Assembly (NCBI GenBank): GCA_013420905.1
Contig: JAAXNY010000010.1
Location: 682,001-746,000, forward strand
Reading direction: 5' to 3'
Length of the DNA: 64,000 nucleotides
Source of the DNA: Collybia mongolica
Lineage: Eukaryota > Basidiomycota > Agaricomycetes > Agaricales > Clitocybaceae
This document shows, piece after piece, positions 11,437 to 23,253 of the stretch. Made by a program: the position numbers and the translations under genes. How positions within the stretch are numbered: the stretch's first letter is position 1; each line of letters begins with the position of its first letter. The notes below the pieces were generated by a model. It was given only the letters and a program-made list of their open reading frames with translations. It ran no database searches and was not told the origin of the DNA.

Positions 11437-12753
11437 GAGGTCTTTACACTAAGCCACATAACCCATGTGGACACACGGACTCATTTGGCAGGACCGTCAG
11501 CCAGACAAGAATCTGTGTCTGCACTGAGTCCGCATCAATCCATGTAAAATTACGCGGACACGTGGACTAGCACAGACGGACAGCTCGCAGAGTCCGCGCA
11601 GCCAGTCAATTACTAATCGGATTAGTAATATAAATTTTATTTATGCAAATTATATATACTATTTGTTATTAATAACATAACATAACGGCGGTGAAAAACT
11701 TGCATCCGACTAGGTTCGAACGTGTACAGGCACGAACATTACATAATATGTTTGGCGTTCATAACCGTTGGGCAAGGCAGGCATTTCTAGCTACAGAATC
11801 ACTGGCCTCAAGTCAACGGACTTAGGTCACATGATTACGAGGCACGTGCAATGGTCACATTACCGTTGCCACGTCTTCGTTGGTTCTTTTCAACCACATC
11901 AATGACGCCCGCCAAAACTGCCAACGCACCCACGCTGCCAATGCCAACGCATCGAACGCCAACCAACATCAACATGACAACGCACAAGATGGTGTGGGGA
12001 GAAGGATAGAAACAGACGCGGAACGAGGGGACAACAAGGAAAGGGCACCCCGAGGGGCAGAACCAGGTGAGTCGTACACTGCCGCTCACCCACACGCTCA
12101 CCACACAGCGCGTCCCCCCCTCCCCACTTCAGGAACTTGAAACGAAGGATATGGCCGCTAACAGCAACAGGAGGAAGGCGGCAACAACAACGACAACGAC
12201 AAAGACAGCAACAGCAACAGCAGCAACAGTGCTGATGAGGCCTGCGTCAATGACGGCAACAGCAGCGGCAGCGGTGGCACTAACAATGGCACGACAACAA
12301 CGACAACAACTACAACAAAGACGACCACCACCACCACAAGGATGACAACGACTAAGGACAACGAGGACGACAACGACAATGACGACTAAGGACAACAGGG
12401 ACAATGACAAGACAAGCGGCCAGTGCCGCCGCCGCTGAAACCCAGGCCGCTGACAACGTCGCGGGGGCCGATGAGGATGACGGGGGGGTGGGGGCCCCCG
12501 CCCCCGCCTATATTAAATTATTTTATCATATATGTATTATACTTAGTAATAATATATGTTTTATTCTATTAATTATATAGATTGTTAGTAAGTAAAAGAG
12601 TAAGTAAGTGCTTCATAATAAAAGAAAGTAAGTGAGTCCACGTGGAGTCCATGCAGAGTCCGTGTGGACTTTGTGCTGTCCTTGCGGAGTCCGTGCAGAC
12701 TTTTGCAGTCCGCGCAGAGTCCGCAAGGACATGTGGGGGAGTGTAAAGTACAG
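11437..12753. mobile_element. Non-autonomous element E1 with long degenerate terminal inverted repeats
   Basis: A 1.32-kb unit bounded by inverted ends. Left is GAGGTCTTTACACTAAGCCA at 11437; right, read inward from 12753, is CTGTACTTTACACTCCCCCA. Both are followed by arrays of GGACTC/GAGTCC words. The interior has a homologous segment in E2, inverted (11640-11890 matches 18040-18275 plus 26148-26230; 12400-12570 matches 15670-15830). A CAA/ACG-rich microsatellite lies at about 12170-12400 and a very C/G-rich tract at 12478-12510. No transposase is encoded. The flanks do not carry a duplication: transposase-remnant sequence lies on the left and Myb/SANT pseudogene sequence on the right. E1 therefore probably marks a recombination junction. 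Confidence 0.68.
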
Positions 12754-13340
12754 GATGTGTCTGCAATTCTAATAAGCCCTGTTCTGAAAATCCAAAACAT
12801 AACTCCCACCTCAATAAGGTCTTTCCAGATGCTATTCTCAGCTGTTGGGATGTTGTTCTGTGCATCCCAACCAAAGCCTGACTTGCCTAGGACAATCTTG
12901 ACCTTGCAGTAGTCTTTCTTGAGCTGAGGATGTGATTTCATTAGATCAGTTACATTATCAGCATCAGAATAGCTTACTGCACCCCATTGGTTCATACAGC
13001 TGCTTGGAGGCTTCGGACTACTGCCAGAGTGCTCTTTTGATCCAGCAAGTCATGCTTCAACAGCTGTCCAAGCTGACTTGTGCCAGTTACCATTACTGGT
13101 TTGCTTTTCATTGTTGTGTTGATCAAACAATACCTCAATGAGGATTTTGTCACAGTCTATGTTCCAGGTGGCACAAATTGGAGGGTTGGCAGCTAGCATG
13201 ATGAAAGAGTGGTTGATAAAAGAGAGTGAGAGAAGAACTGAGGTGTTGGGTACTGGATTTTCAGATTGAGTTTTGCTAGACTTTATAGAACAGAGTGAAA
13301 TTATTGTTTGGTTAGCCACCACATTGCCAACATGCACATC
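12754..13340 (-). pseudogene. Myb/SANT-like DNA-binding domain protein fragment
   Basis: Minus-strand sequence reads W-N-IDCDKILIEVLFDQHNNEKQTSNGNWHKSAW (near 13160-13060). After a frameshift it reads LKKDYCKVKIVLGKSGFGWDAQNNIPTAENSIWKDLIE (near 12915-12800). This is the order of the fungal/plant Myb/SANT-like (Myb_DNA-bind_3 type) domain, in which a Trp-rich helix block is followed by SGFGW and a closing W..LI. Such proteins often accompany PIF/Harbinger transposons, but no Harbinger transposase is visible here. The frame is broken and its 3' side is cut by E1 at 12753. Confidence 0.6.
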
Positions 13341-13944
13341 TCCTCATTTGTGACACAGCCCCCACTTGAAGAAAGCTACAGAATTGAGGGATTACATGTT
13401 GGATGTAATTAGGGGGAAGGGTGTGCGCAGCTAAATGTAAGAAGATGCATCTCTGCAGTTTTGTTGCACAGCCTCTTTAATTTGTTATTTTTGTTATTGG
13501 ACTGATAAAATCATTATCTAAATCAAGTGTGACATTTGACAAAACCCCAGATGCCAGGTTAGACCCTTACCCAGGTTTTGGTTACAGTAACCGAGCCTAA
13601 CCTCAACCAGACCTCAACCTGGCCTTGTTACTGAATGGGGCCTTAGTAGTGGGTCTTGGGTTGGATCTTCTGTTTGAGTGCAGGCTCACCTAACCTACAT
13701 TTGAACTCTGCAAGTTACCTCCACTTCTGAATTTCTCATGTCTGCACTTCCCAGACACCATTTTGAACCTCTTCAGCAGCCTTGTTCTCATCTCATGCAG
13801 CTCAAAACTTCCTCCACTGTTGTCACCTCCATTAATGGCAATTCCATTCCTGCTTTCCTTAACCCTTCCTGTCCTTCATCCTCTCTTTCTTTGACACCAT
13901 TTCAGGCCTGGGTGTGTGCCACCTCTATTGACCACTGTCCAGAC
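13341..13944. other. Unassigned spacer
   Basis: About 600 bp of A/T-rich sequence between the Myb/SANT fragment and the first P-family segment. I see no gene, hairpin or terminal repeat that I can support. Confidence 0.5.
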
Positions 13945-15581
13945 TTGAGGTAGAGGGCCATTACTGGCAGATCCAAGTCTTTATGTTTTTTTTTCATTAA
14001 CTTTTCTTTATATTTCTAGAACCAGGTTGTTGCAATAGAACTAGCTATCTAGAATCTCTTCAACTTTATATTACTTTTTGTTGTTGATAAGTTTGGTTCT
14101 GGAATACTTGTCAGGCACTGTTCTAGAATTAGTTTGCAGGGTACAGGGAGTAGCTTGACAACATGGAAGGCCTGATGGATGTACAACATAAAGATGTAAT
14201 ATGACCACACATTTGAGCTTGCCAAAAACTTGTTGCACTTCTGTAAGGGGTTATGTTGCCAAGAGGCTCAGGCAGGGAGCAGTATACACAGTACAAACAA
14301 CTATGCAGGGAAGGGATGAGTGTAGAGCACTAGAGGTGTGATCACAAATAGAGAACCCAATACAAGTCTATTACAAAGGTACCCTTCTATGGAGAGGCAG
14401 GAGCACCTTATATATAGTACATTGTGGTTACATCTCAAATAACAACAGAATCTGATATCAGTAACTCTACTGATGCAACAATCCATCTGCAATATGTCAG
14501 TCCAGAGTAAACTACCATCTATCAAGGGGTTAAGGCAGTACATGTTAGGATGATAGATGTAACAACAAGGCTATGCAAGCTGTGTAATAGTGATCCTGAT
14601 GGCTAGATGTGGACAAACAAGTGATCCCCTTACAACTTCACCTATATCCATGGTGTACAATATCAGCAACTGCAAATAAATTGCCAATAGAAGTTGGTGT
14701 TTATAGATCCTATACAAATATCCAACATAGTCTTCTGGTACCCCTACAGTATATATCCAATGTACCTATATATAGATGGGGCTGCCCAATTACAGATAGC
14801 ACCTTTGCAATGAACTAGGCCTGGATTTCTTGCAATAAAGCCCACAGTTATCTGGTGCTCCCTTCCCTGTGTGGCTGAACCTTGCTACTCATATCATTCC
14901 CTCCTTCTGATACTCAGCATGATGCAGCCCTTTATAGTATAGTAGGATGAGGGCAGTATTTCACTGATGCACAGCCCCAGACCATAGACAACCCCCACCC
15001 TCTGGAATACCACTGCATACAGGAGGCCACCTACTGCAGCAGCATGCAAACACAACCCACCCCTTGCACACCCTACACCAACAAGCACTAATGCAAAACT
15101 AAATAAGGGGGCAGTGGTAGCTGAGGACAGCAGAGGAGTGGCAGGCTTGTATGGGAGACAAGTTCTTGTATAGACTTATATTTTATTTGATGTAAGGAAG
15201 TAATATCAGTCCAAATGCTTATAATAGAAACATGTTCCCACAGTATTGAAATGTATATCCACCATTCAACATTTAACAATCTTTTTCTAGCCTTGCATCC
15301 TGGGTTAATCAAGAACTTATCAGATATGCTAAAAATAGAAATAACAAGAGATTATAATCAAATTTGGAAAGATACAAACAAATATAAATACATTTCTTGA
15401 TGTACCCCCTCCATATATATGTCTAGGAGTAGTAGCAATTTCAATTGTGTCCATTAGCCTTGTATTTGCTGAGATATGCATTATCAATATTGTAGGAACT
15501 TCATTGATATTGTTTGTTTGGCCAGATGTTGGCAAAGTAATATATGGATGATATATGTAGTAAAAAAGTTGTTGTTAATGA
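13945..15581. repeat. Copy P' of the P repeat family, interrupted by E2
   Basis: A non-coding mosaic sharing long segments with the large palindrome further right. Segment 13945-14283 is the reverse complement of 25808-26147, 14300-14720 of 22050-22470, and 15150-15540 runs in the same direction as 24180-24310 and 24480-24720. The segment stops at 15581, where E2 begins, and its next bases (AATGAGGTTTGGAAGGGTAC) resume at 26406, just as in the P arm at about 24755. P' is therefore one repeat copy split by E2. Confidence 0.65.
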
Positions 15582-16010
15582 TCTGTACTTTACACTGAGA
15601 CACATGTCCTTGTGGACTCCACATGGACTGCACATGTATGTCCATATGGACTCTGCACAGACTTGCGCAGAGTCCACATGGACTCACTTACTTTCTTTTA
15701 CTATGATGGAGTACTTACTGTTTTGCTTATAACATAATAATGAATACTATATATTGATAATACATACTACATTATAGTATATACTTAATCTAATATGGGC
15801 AGGGGCCCCCACCACCCCTGCTGTCCCTGTTGTCCTTGTCACCATTGTTTTCCACACCAGGTGGTGCAGATTGTTAGTGGCCTGGGTAGTGGTGGCAGCA
15901 CTAGCATGGTCCAGTGCTGGCCGTTTTTCTTGCTGTTGTCCCTGTTGTTCTTAGTAGTTGTTGTCTTTGTCATCCTTGTGGTGGTGGCCATTGTCTTTGT
16001 CTTCATTCTA

Positions 16011-17618
16011 CAGTGGCTCAAAAAACTGCCCCAATGTTTGTACATTTTTGAAAGATCAATATGGTATGAAGTGCTGACATAAGCAGGGGACCTGGGGTAA
16101 TTATGTAAGATACTATGACATCGTGGCTTTCCAATGGACCCTGGATCATGTGATTTGGATCAATATCCATTAAGCTATAAGCCAAACAAAATGGTTACTT
16201 ATTGGGGCAGTTTTTTGACCCTTATCTTATTTTCCATTATTCTGGCATTTATGATCCAATGCAAGAACATTATGGACTGTGGGAAGAATAAACAATGTCA
16301 TGTGACTTTATTTGTATCAATTTGACATGTTGGAATTGGTTCAATCATCTTCTTGACCTCTTACCACCATCATGAAAGCCATTTCTACTGCTCAGCACAA
16401 TACTGTTGTTTCTCTCCTCAATGAGGGCTATTCTCAGCGTCAAATCAAGGAGAAAACTGGTCTAGGGAAGGGTACCATCAGTAGGATCAGCAAAGATGTG
16501 GATGGAAACAAAGAAAACAACCTTGGTGGCCGCCCCTCCAAGCTGTCTGTTCATGACAAACAGTCAATTATTCGTCAAATCAAGTCAGGGAAGCTTGATA
16601 ATGCAGTTCAGGCTACCCAGTTCATCAATGGCATCATCCCCAATCCTGTCACACCCCAGACAGTCAGAAATGCACTCAAGGAAAATCAATTTTATGCTGC
16701 TACAAAGAGGAAAGCTCCTCTTCTCAAACGAGCCCATCGCATCCGGCGTCTCCAGTTTGCAAAATATCATGAAAGCTGGACTGTGGAGGACTGGAAAAGG
16801 GTTCTATGGACAGATGAGACCAAAATCAATAGGATTGGGTCAGATGGAAAGGTTTATGTCTGGAAACAAAGGGGAGAACCACCATCTGATAGAACAACAT
16901 CACCTACTGTCAAACATGGAGGAGGAGGAAACCTCATGGTATGGGGTTGTATGGGGTGGAATGGAGTGGGAAAGCTCATAGAGGTGCAGGGGAACATGGA
17001 CAAGGTTCAATACTGTGAAATTTTGGAGAGTGGAGTTCAGGAAAGTTTTGAGAAGTTGGAAATGGTGGATGGCGAGCGCTACTTTCAGCAAGATAACGAC
17101 CCCAAACACACATCTGGACTGGCCACACAGTGGTTTGAAGACAACAACATTCAAGTCCTTGGCTGGCCTGCCCAATCCCCTGACATGAATCCAATAGAAC
17201 ACCTTTGGGAACATCTCAAGCGCCGTCTTAAAGAATATCCGACACCACCCAAAGGAGTACATGAGTTGTGGGATAGATTGGCTGAAGAGTGGGGTGAAAT
17301 TCCACCAGAGGTATGCCAAAACCTGATAGAAAGTATGCCCAGGCGGATACAAGCAGTTATAAAGGCAAAAGGTGGTCATACAAAGTATTAGATAGAAAAT
17401 TAATAGAGGGTCAAAAAACTGCCCCAATGAGTAATCATTTTGTTTGGCCTATAGCTTAATGGGTTTTGATCCAAATCACATGATCCAGGGTCCATTGGAA
17501 AGCCACGATGTCATAGTATCTTACATAATTACCCCAGGTCCCCTGCTTATGTCAGCACTTCATACCATATTGATCTTTCAAAAATGTACAAACATTGGGG
17601 CAGTTTTTTGAGCCACTG
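16011..17618 (+). mobile_element. Complete Tc1/mariner element (mariner-1), TA-flanked
   Basis: A 1608-bp element flanked by TA at 16009-16010 and 17619-17620. The ~210-bp terminal inverted repeats (16011-16220, 17409-17618) begin CAGTGGCTCAAAAAACTGCC and show about five mismatches, all in the inner 50 bases. Each TIR carries its ~20-bp head twice, once outermost and once inverted at the inner edge, so there are four probable transposase-binding sites. One uninterrupted transposase gene lies between. It sits within E2, in a segment homologous to the 12.4-kb part of E1. Confidence 0.94.
16372..17391 (+). CDS. Tc1-like transposase, DD34E, apparently intact
   Basis: Cut-and-paste transposase of 339 residues, a normal length for Tc1 enzymes, in one exon. 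Residues 1-45 form a paired-type helix-turn-helix (EGYSQRQIKEKTGLGKGTIS), and a second DNA-binding part (about 55-125) includes PVTPQTVRNAL. The catalytic triad is present: D148 (LWTDETK), D241 (FQQDNDPKHTS) and E276 (DMNPIEHLW), with 34 residues between the last two. The start ATG at 16372 is the first in frame and directly precedes the HTH domain. There is no stop, frameshift or missing key residue, so it could be active if expressed. It shares wording with the broken mariner-2 transposase, so the two are related families. Confidence 0.94.
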   Translation: MKAISTAQHNTVVSLLNEGYSQRQIKEKTGLGKGTISRISKDVDGNKENNLGGRPSKLSVHDKQSIIRQIKSGKLDNAVQATQFINGIIPNPVTPQTVRNALKENQFYAATKRKAPLLKRAHRIRRLQFAKYHESWTVEDWKRVLWTDETKINRIGSDGKVYVWKQRGEPPSDRTTSPTVKHGGGGNLMVWGCMGWNGVGKLIEVQGNMDKVQYCEILESGVQESFEKLEMVDGERYFQQDNDPKHTSGLATQWFEDNNIQVLGWPAQSPDMNPIEHLWEHLKRRLKEYPTPPKGVHELWDRLAEEWGEIPPEVCQNLIESMPRRIQAVIKAKGGHTKY

Positions 17619-18530
17619 TAGTTGTCCTTTGTGATTGTCATCGTGCCATTGTTGGTACCACGCTGCTGCTGTTGCCATTGTGGCCACAGGCCTTGTCATC
17701 ACGGTTGCTGCTGCTGCTGCCTTCATTGTTGTTGTTGTTGTTGTTGTTGTTGTCTTCCAGGTGCTCTGGGGCACCCTGGGCATTGGCAGCTGTGTCCTTG
17801 TTGTCTCAGGTTCCTGCAGTGGGAGGAAACATGCTGCGTGGTTAGCACATAGGTGAGTGGCTGGTGGGACTCACCTCCACCTGCCCCTCGGGGCACCCTT
17901 TCCTTGTTGTCCCCTTGTTCCATGTCCATTTCTACCCTTTGCCCCACATTGTTTCATGCATCGTCGTATTGCTGCTGGTTGGTGTTGGGTGTGTTGGTGT
18001 TGGTGGTGTGGGTGCATTCATGTTGGTGTTGGCAGTTTGGTGGGTGTCATTGATGTGGCTGAAGAGAACCAATGAAGACATGGCAATGGTAATGTGACTG
18101 TGGCACATGCTTTGTAACCATGTGACCTAAATATGTTGACTTGAGGCTGGCTTACCTTGTAGCTAGGAATGCCCATCTTGCCCAATGGTTATGAATGCCA
18201 AACATATTACATAATGTTCTTGTCTGCATGTTCGAACCTAGTTGGAAGCAAGTTTTTCAGCACCGTTATGTTACAAGTCCTTATGTTTACATAAGTAACT
18301 TGTTCATCATCCTGGGTTTGCGGGGAAAATTCAGCGTACCCAACAAGATCCAGTGTTGTTTTTCCCACAGTTAGTAATTTTGAAGTGTTCCAAGAATTCA
18401 TTAGAACATGATCAGTAAACATTTTGAAGTACATCAGTAACACTTTGTAGTCATGGAAATATTTTTCTAACTGTGGGAATCAAAATTAGCTGACGTGTGG
18501 ATTTTGAGCAAAAAAGGCAACTACTAACAT

Positions 18531-19344
18531 TGGGGGTGGGCAATGCTTAGTAATTTTGTGTACTGGTGCAAATAGCCGCCAGTAAATAAACTTAATCAGA
18601 CCGTAAATAGACTAACAAATTCACTGGAGAGAATGGTTTTGCATTTTCCAGCTTCCACAATCACTTTCAACACTCAATTCAAAGACAAACTAACTCAGAA
18701 TTTTACTCCCAACAAAATGTTAAATACAGATCTTTTGAAATCTTTTTCTTTTGTAGATAAGTTGTGCCAAGCAGTGCTGTTCTGACACATTGCTGCAACA
18801 GCCAGAAAATCTGGATTTAACAAATTGTAGTCTTAATGTGTAGGAACAAGATTGACCAATGACTCAAGACCTAAAAATGAGCCTCTGACAATATAAAGTT
18901 AAAGGACTACTTGCAAGGATCTATATTGTTTTTGACTTTATAAGATTGTGGTTCAATAAAATGTATATCTGTATTCAAAAACATATTCTCCTAGTGTATA
19001 TGGAAAAGTTTCATTAATGGTATGAGAGGTGGCAGTAAGTATCTGCAAAATGTGTTCCACATCCACTCATGTGTGCCACAGTGCATGTGCAATCATCACA
19101 GCACAGCCACATCTAAATCAGCAAATCAGCAGCTCCTGCCATGCCAATGCTTTCCAACTGCCTGAACAGTGGAAATCCTGAATAAATATAAAGCATGTAC
19201 TTTATCATAAAGGACAGACAGCCCTCAGTGTGTGTTAAGCACTGGAATATACACCAGAAGAGCTGTGGGTCACCAAATTTAGCTGAATTATTAATGAATT
19301 TAATTTCATCAGTACGCAAAATTACTAAGCATTGCCCATCCCCA
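18531..19344. mobile_element. MITE-like insertion R inside the left palindrome arm
   Basis: An 814-bp non-coding unit absent from the opposite arm. Its ~33-bp terminal inverted repeats (TGGGGGTGGGCAATGCTTAG at 18531; TGGGGATGGGCAATGCTTAG read inward from 19344) differ at about two positions. CTAACAT is duplicated at 18524-18530 and 19345-19351. With one more base the duplication could be 8 bp, the hAT length. The mirror arm near 25545-25560 shows the empty site. Confidence 0.8.
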
Positions 19345-19436
19345 CTAACATGGGCTGCATTTAATAATATAAATTCGAGTTAATTGGTCTTTTTCTTGGA
19401 ATATCTCAAGAATTAATTAATAACTGTCTACTGCAT

Positions 19437-19504
19437 AATCATGCTTATGTTTGTCAACTACGCTGTTAGCTCTAACAGCGTAGTTGGCAAACGTAAGCAT
19501 GATT
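19437..19504. repeat. 68-nt near-perfect hairpin, left arm
   Basis: Two 33-base halves separated by CT. The core is CTACGCTGTTAG/CTAACAGCGTAG. Only two positions fail to pair as DNA, and both would be G-U pairs in RNA. A close copy is at 25394-25461 in the opposite palindrome arm. Confidence 0.85.
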
Positions 19505-22500
19505 GATTACAAGAGGTTTGTTCTGCTTTGGGTCAAACTTTTCCCACAATACAAAATATTGCATATCTCCATAATGACAAGACCTATGGACACAATTTAA
19601 ATGGCTACTACTAGATATGGTGAAGGGCTACCCAATTGGTATATTTGTATGTGTTTGTGTGTGTTTGTACACCATCAAATATCATGATCAAAAGTAGCTC
19701 TCTTACTACAAGCATGTTACAAATGAATATCAAGTTTGTGTATAACTTTGCCACACAGCTAGCCAAACAAACAATACCATCAAAGTTCCCACACTATAAA
19801 TCATTGCATATCTCAACAACAAGGCCTATGGATGTAATTTAAATTGCTAGTGTTAGATATAATGAAGTACTACCTCATGTATATGTTTGCATGTGTTTAT
19901 ATTTGTTTATATTATTCTAAACATTATCAACATCATTTTTCTTGCTACATATTACAAATGATTACTGGTCTGTATATCACTTCACTATACATCTGGCCAA
20001 ACAAACAATAATACTAAAGAAATTTCCCACAGTATAGATGATGCATATCTCAGCAAATACAAAGCTGATGGACATGCTACTACTAGGCATTGTAAGGAAT
20101 ACATTATGTGTATATTTATATGTGTTTGTAGTTGTCTGTCCCTTCCAAATCTCATTATCAACAACAGCCTTTTTACTACATATTACAAATGAATATGATC
20201 TGTATATTACTTTGCCAACATCTGGCCAAACAAACAATATTAATGAAGTTCCCACAATATAGATAATATATCTCAGCAAATACAAGGCTAACAGACACAA
20301 TTGAAATTGCTACTGCTCCTAGATCTATGGAGGGGGTACACCAGGAAATGTATATTTATATTTGTTTGCACCTTTCCAAATTTGATTATAACCTCTTGTT
20401 ATATCTATTTGAACATCACATTTATATATTACTTGGCCATAAGCATAGCCAAACAAGTCAATGTGGATGCTCCTGGAATCTATAATGCTCAATATCTTGA
20501 CAATAGCTAGCTATATGTATGAGTATGGTTAAATATAGTATGTGATAACACAAAAACAAAAAACACTTAACAGGCATATGTACATTTGTTTGAAGTTTGT
20601 CTTTGATGATGATATTTCTATTTTTAGCATATCTAATAAGTTCTTGATTAACCCAGGATGCAAGGCTAGAAATAAATTGTTAAATGTTGAATAGTTGATA
20701 TACATTTCAATACTGTGGGAACTTGGTTCTATTATAGGCATTTGCATTGATATTACTTCCTTATATCACACAATTGGGTAGTCCAATCTATAAATAGGTA
20801 CATTAGATAAATACTGTGGGTGTACCAGAAGTCTATATCAGCCTACTAGAGCTGTGCAAATAGTACAGGGGTAAAGTATTAGTAAGAAGTAAACTAATAT
20901 TTGTAAAAGGAATAAGAACATATCACAAGGTAGATAGAATTACACCAAGGTAGTCTCAAGGTATACAGTAGTATATAGGTGCATATACAATAGAACAAGG
21001 CATATCTGAGCAACTAGATGTGGGGCACATATGCACTCACCTTACACACATCTGGTTAGGGCACAGGGATGATTGGCACTACTTGGTCTAGACAGCACAT
21101 CCAGGGGTGCACACCCAGCCACCAGGTGGTGGTTCTACCATATGGAATACACCACTGCACCACCCATGTCCACCATGCTAGCTGCTCACTAGCAGACGTG
21201 GGCAGGCAGTCACTAGTGATATGGCAGGTGCCTCTATAGTTCTTGTTGCAGCTCTTATTGTTGTGATTTTGCAGTTGTTATTTTCACTGAGAGGGGTGGG
21301 TATGAGAGAGGGTGGTGGTATCTATGGTAGTGGGACCTGGCATTGTACTTGGCAGTATTGTGCACAATCATATGGCAGGGAGGTGATGGGAGGGGCAGCT
21401 GGGGATGTAGTGGTGAAGGTTGACAACAAGGCTGACAGGTAATGTGGCACCCATCAACAATATTCAGCCATTGCCAGTAATGGCCAAGAGTAGACAGCAG
21501 GGCCATTATAAAAACAAGCACCTTGGACTGACAAGCTCATATTACCAAATGGCCAATCTGCATGCTTTATGCATATGACATGTAACCTTGAGGCCTTGTA
21601 TTTAACTCTCCAAAATATTGCATTTTTGTGCATTAAATAAGCAATGGTAACTATAATCAAGTAAGCAATCTGGACAGTCTGCATGGACTTCATGGGGAGT
21701 TGTTCCAAGCTGGGTCTGAGCATTTAAGTAATGGCATGGATTTATGGACTTAGCTTTGACTGGGCTCAGATGCAGACTGTCAAATAAGCAGGGCTCCCTG
21801 CCAAATAGGGTCTGAGTCAGTCTGCAGACACCTGCATTTGTCTGTGTGATCTGTGTGGCTCATGTGGCTCAGTGTAAAGTCCCCAGAGAAGCTACTGAGT
21901 TGGTTGTATATTTGGAATATACAAATATGGATCTACATTTTCAAGTTTGTTAATTTTTCCACACAGTCCATCTCTGAGAGTCTGAGTCCCCACTTTACCA
22001 GCTGACTTGTTTTTAAGGAAAATGCCTAGATATATATTGTTATCTTTTATTAATGGATATTTGTATGGATCTATAAACACCAACTTCTATTAGCATACAC
22101 CATGGATATGGGTGAAGTTGTAAGGGGATCACTTGTTTGTCGACATCTAGCCATCAGAATCACTATTGCACAGCTTGCATAGCCTCACTGTTATATCTAT
22201 TATTCTGACACACACTGCTTTAACTCCTTGACAGATAGTATTTTAATATGGACTGACATATCACAGATGGATTGTTGCATCAGTAGAGTTACTGATATTA
22301 GATTCTATTGTTATTTGAGACATAGGCACAATGTACTGTATATAAGGTGCCCCTTCCTCTCCATGGAAGGGCACCTTTGCAATAGACTTGGGCTGTGTTC
22401 TCTACTCATAGTCAAGCCTCTAGTGCTCTATGCTCACCCCTGCTGCCTACTCTTGGCCATTACTGGCAATGGCTGAATATTGTTGATAGGTACTACATCA

Positions 22501-23253
22501 CCTGTCAGCCTTGTTGTCAACCTCCACCACTACATTCTCAGCTGCCCCACCCATCACCTCCCTGCCATATGATTGTGCACAATACTGCCAAGTACAATGC
22601 CAGGTCCCACTGCCATGGATACCACCACCCTCTCTCATACCCACCCCTCTTAGTGAAAATAACAACTGCAAAATCACAACAATAAGAGCTGCAGCAAGAA
22701 CTACAGAGGCACCTGTCATATTACCAGTGACTGCCTGACCACATCTGCTAGTGAGCAGCTAGCATGGTGGACATGGATGGTGCAGTGGTGTATTCCATAT
22801 GGTAGAACCATCACCTGGTGGCTGGGTGTGCACCCCTGGATGTGCTGTCTAGACCAAGTAGTGCCAATCACCCCTGTGCCCAAACCAGATGTGTGTAAGG
22901 TGAGTGCATATGTGCCTCACATCTAGTTGCTCAGATATACCTTGTTCTATTGTATATGCACCTATATGCTGCTGTATACCTTGAGACTACCTTGGTGTAA
23001 TTCTATCTACCTTGTGATATGTTCTTATTCCTTTTACAAATATTAGTTTACTTCTTACTGATACTTTACCCCTGTACTATTTGCACAGCTCTAGTAGGCT
23101 GATATAGACTTCTGGTACACCCACAGTATTTATCCAATGTACCTATTTATCAATTGTGAAACTTAAACTAATTGTTTAAATTTTGAGACAATTAATAAAC
23201 AAAGAATATACCATATAGTTAAATCACTAAGGAAGTAATATTGATCCAAATGC

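Noticed and set aside
11690..11740. GGTTCGAAC word in E1 and E2 that resembles a tRNA B box, hinting at a SINE
   Set aside because: No A box at the right distance, no cloverleaf, no poly-A or oligo-T tail, and the unit has terminal inverted repeats instead.
12129..12410. Highly hydrophobic Val/Leu-rich open frames that look like membrane proteins
   Set aside because: They come from the CAA/ACG microsatellite inside E1; every frame of such a repeat is open and low in complexity.
19977..20300. Repeated frames resembling LYLLRYIIYIVGTSLILFVWPDVGK on both arms
   Set aside because: A/T-rich repeat copies with frequent frame loss; they look like translated repeat DNA, not genes.
21221..21442. Frame MAGASIVLVAALIVVILQLLF with a mirror copy at 22498-22719
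   Set aside because: Conservation comes from the palindrome. The frame is short, has no homologue I recognise and no splice or start context.
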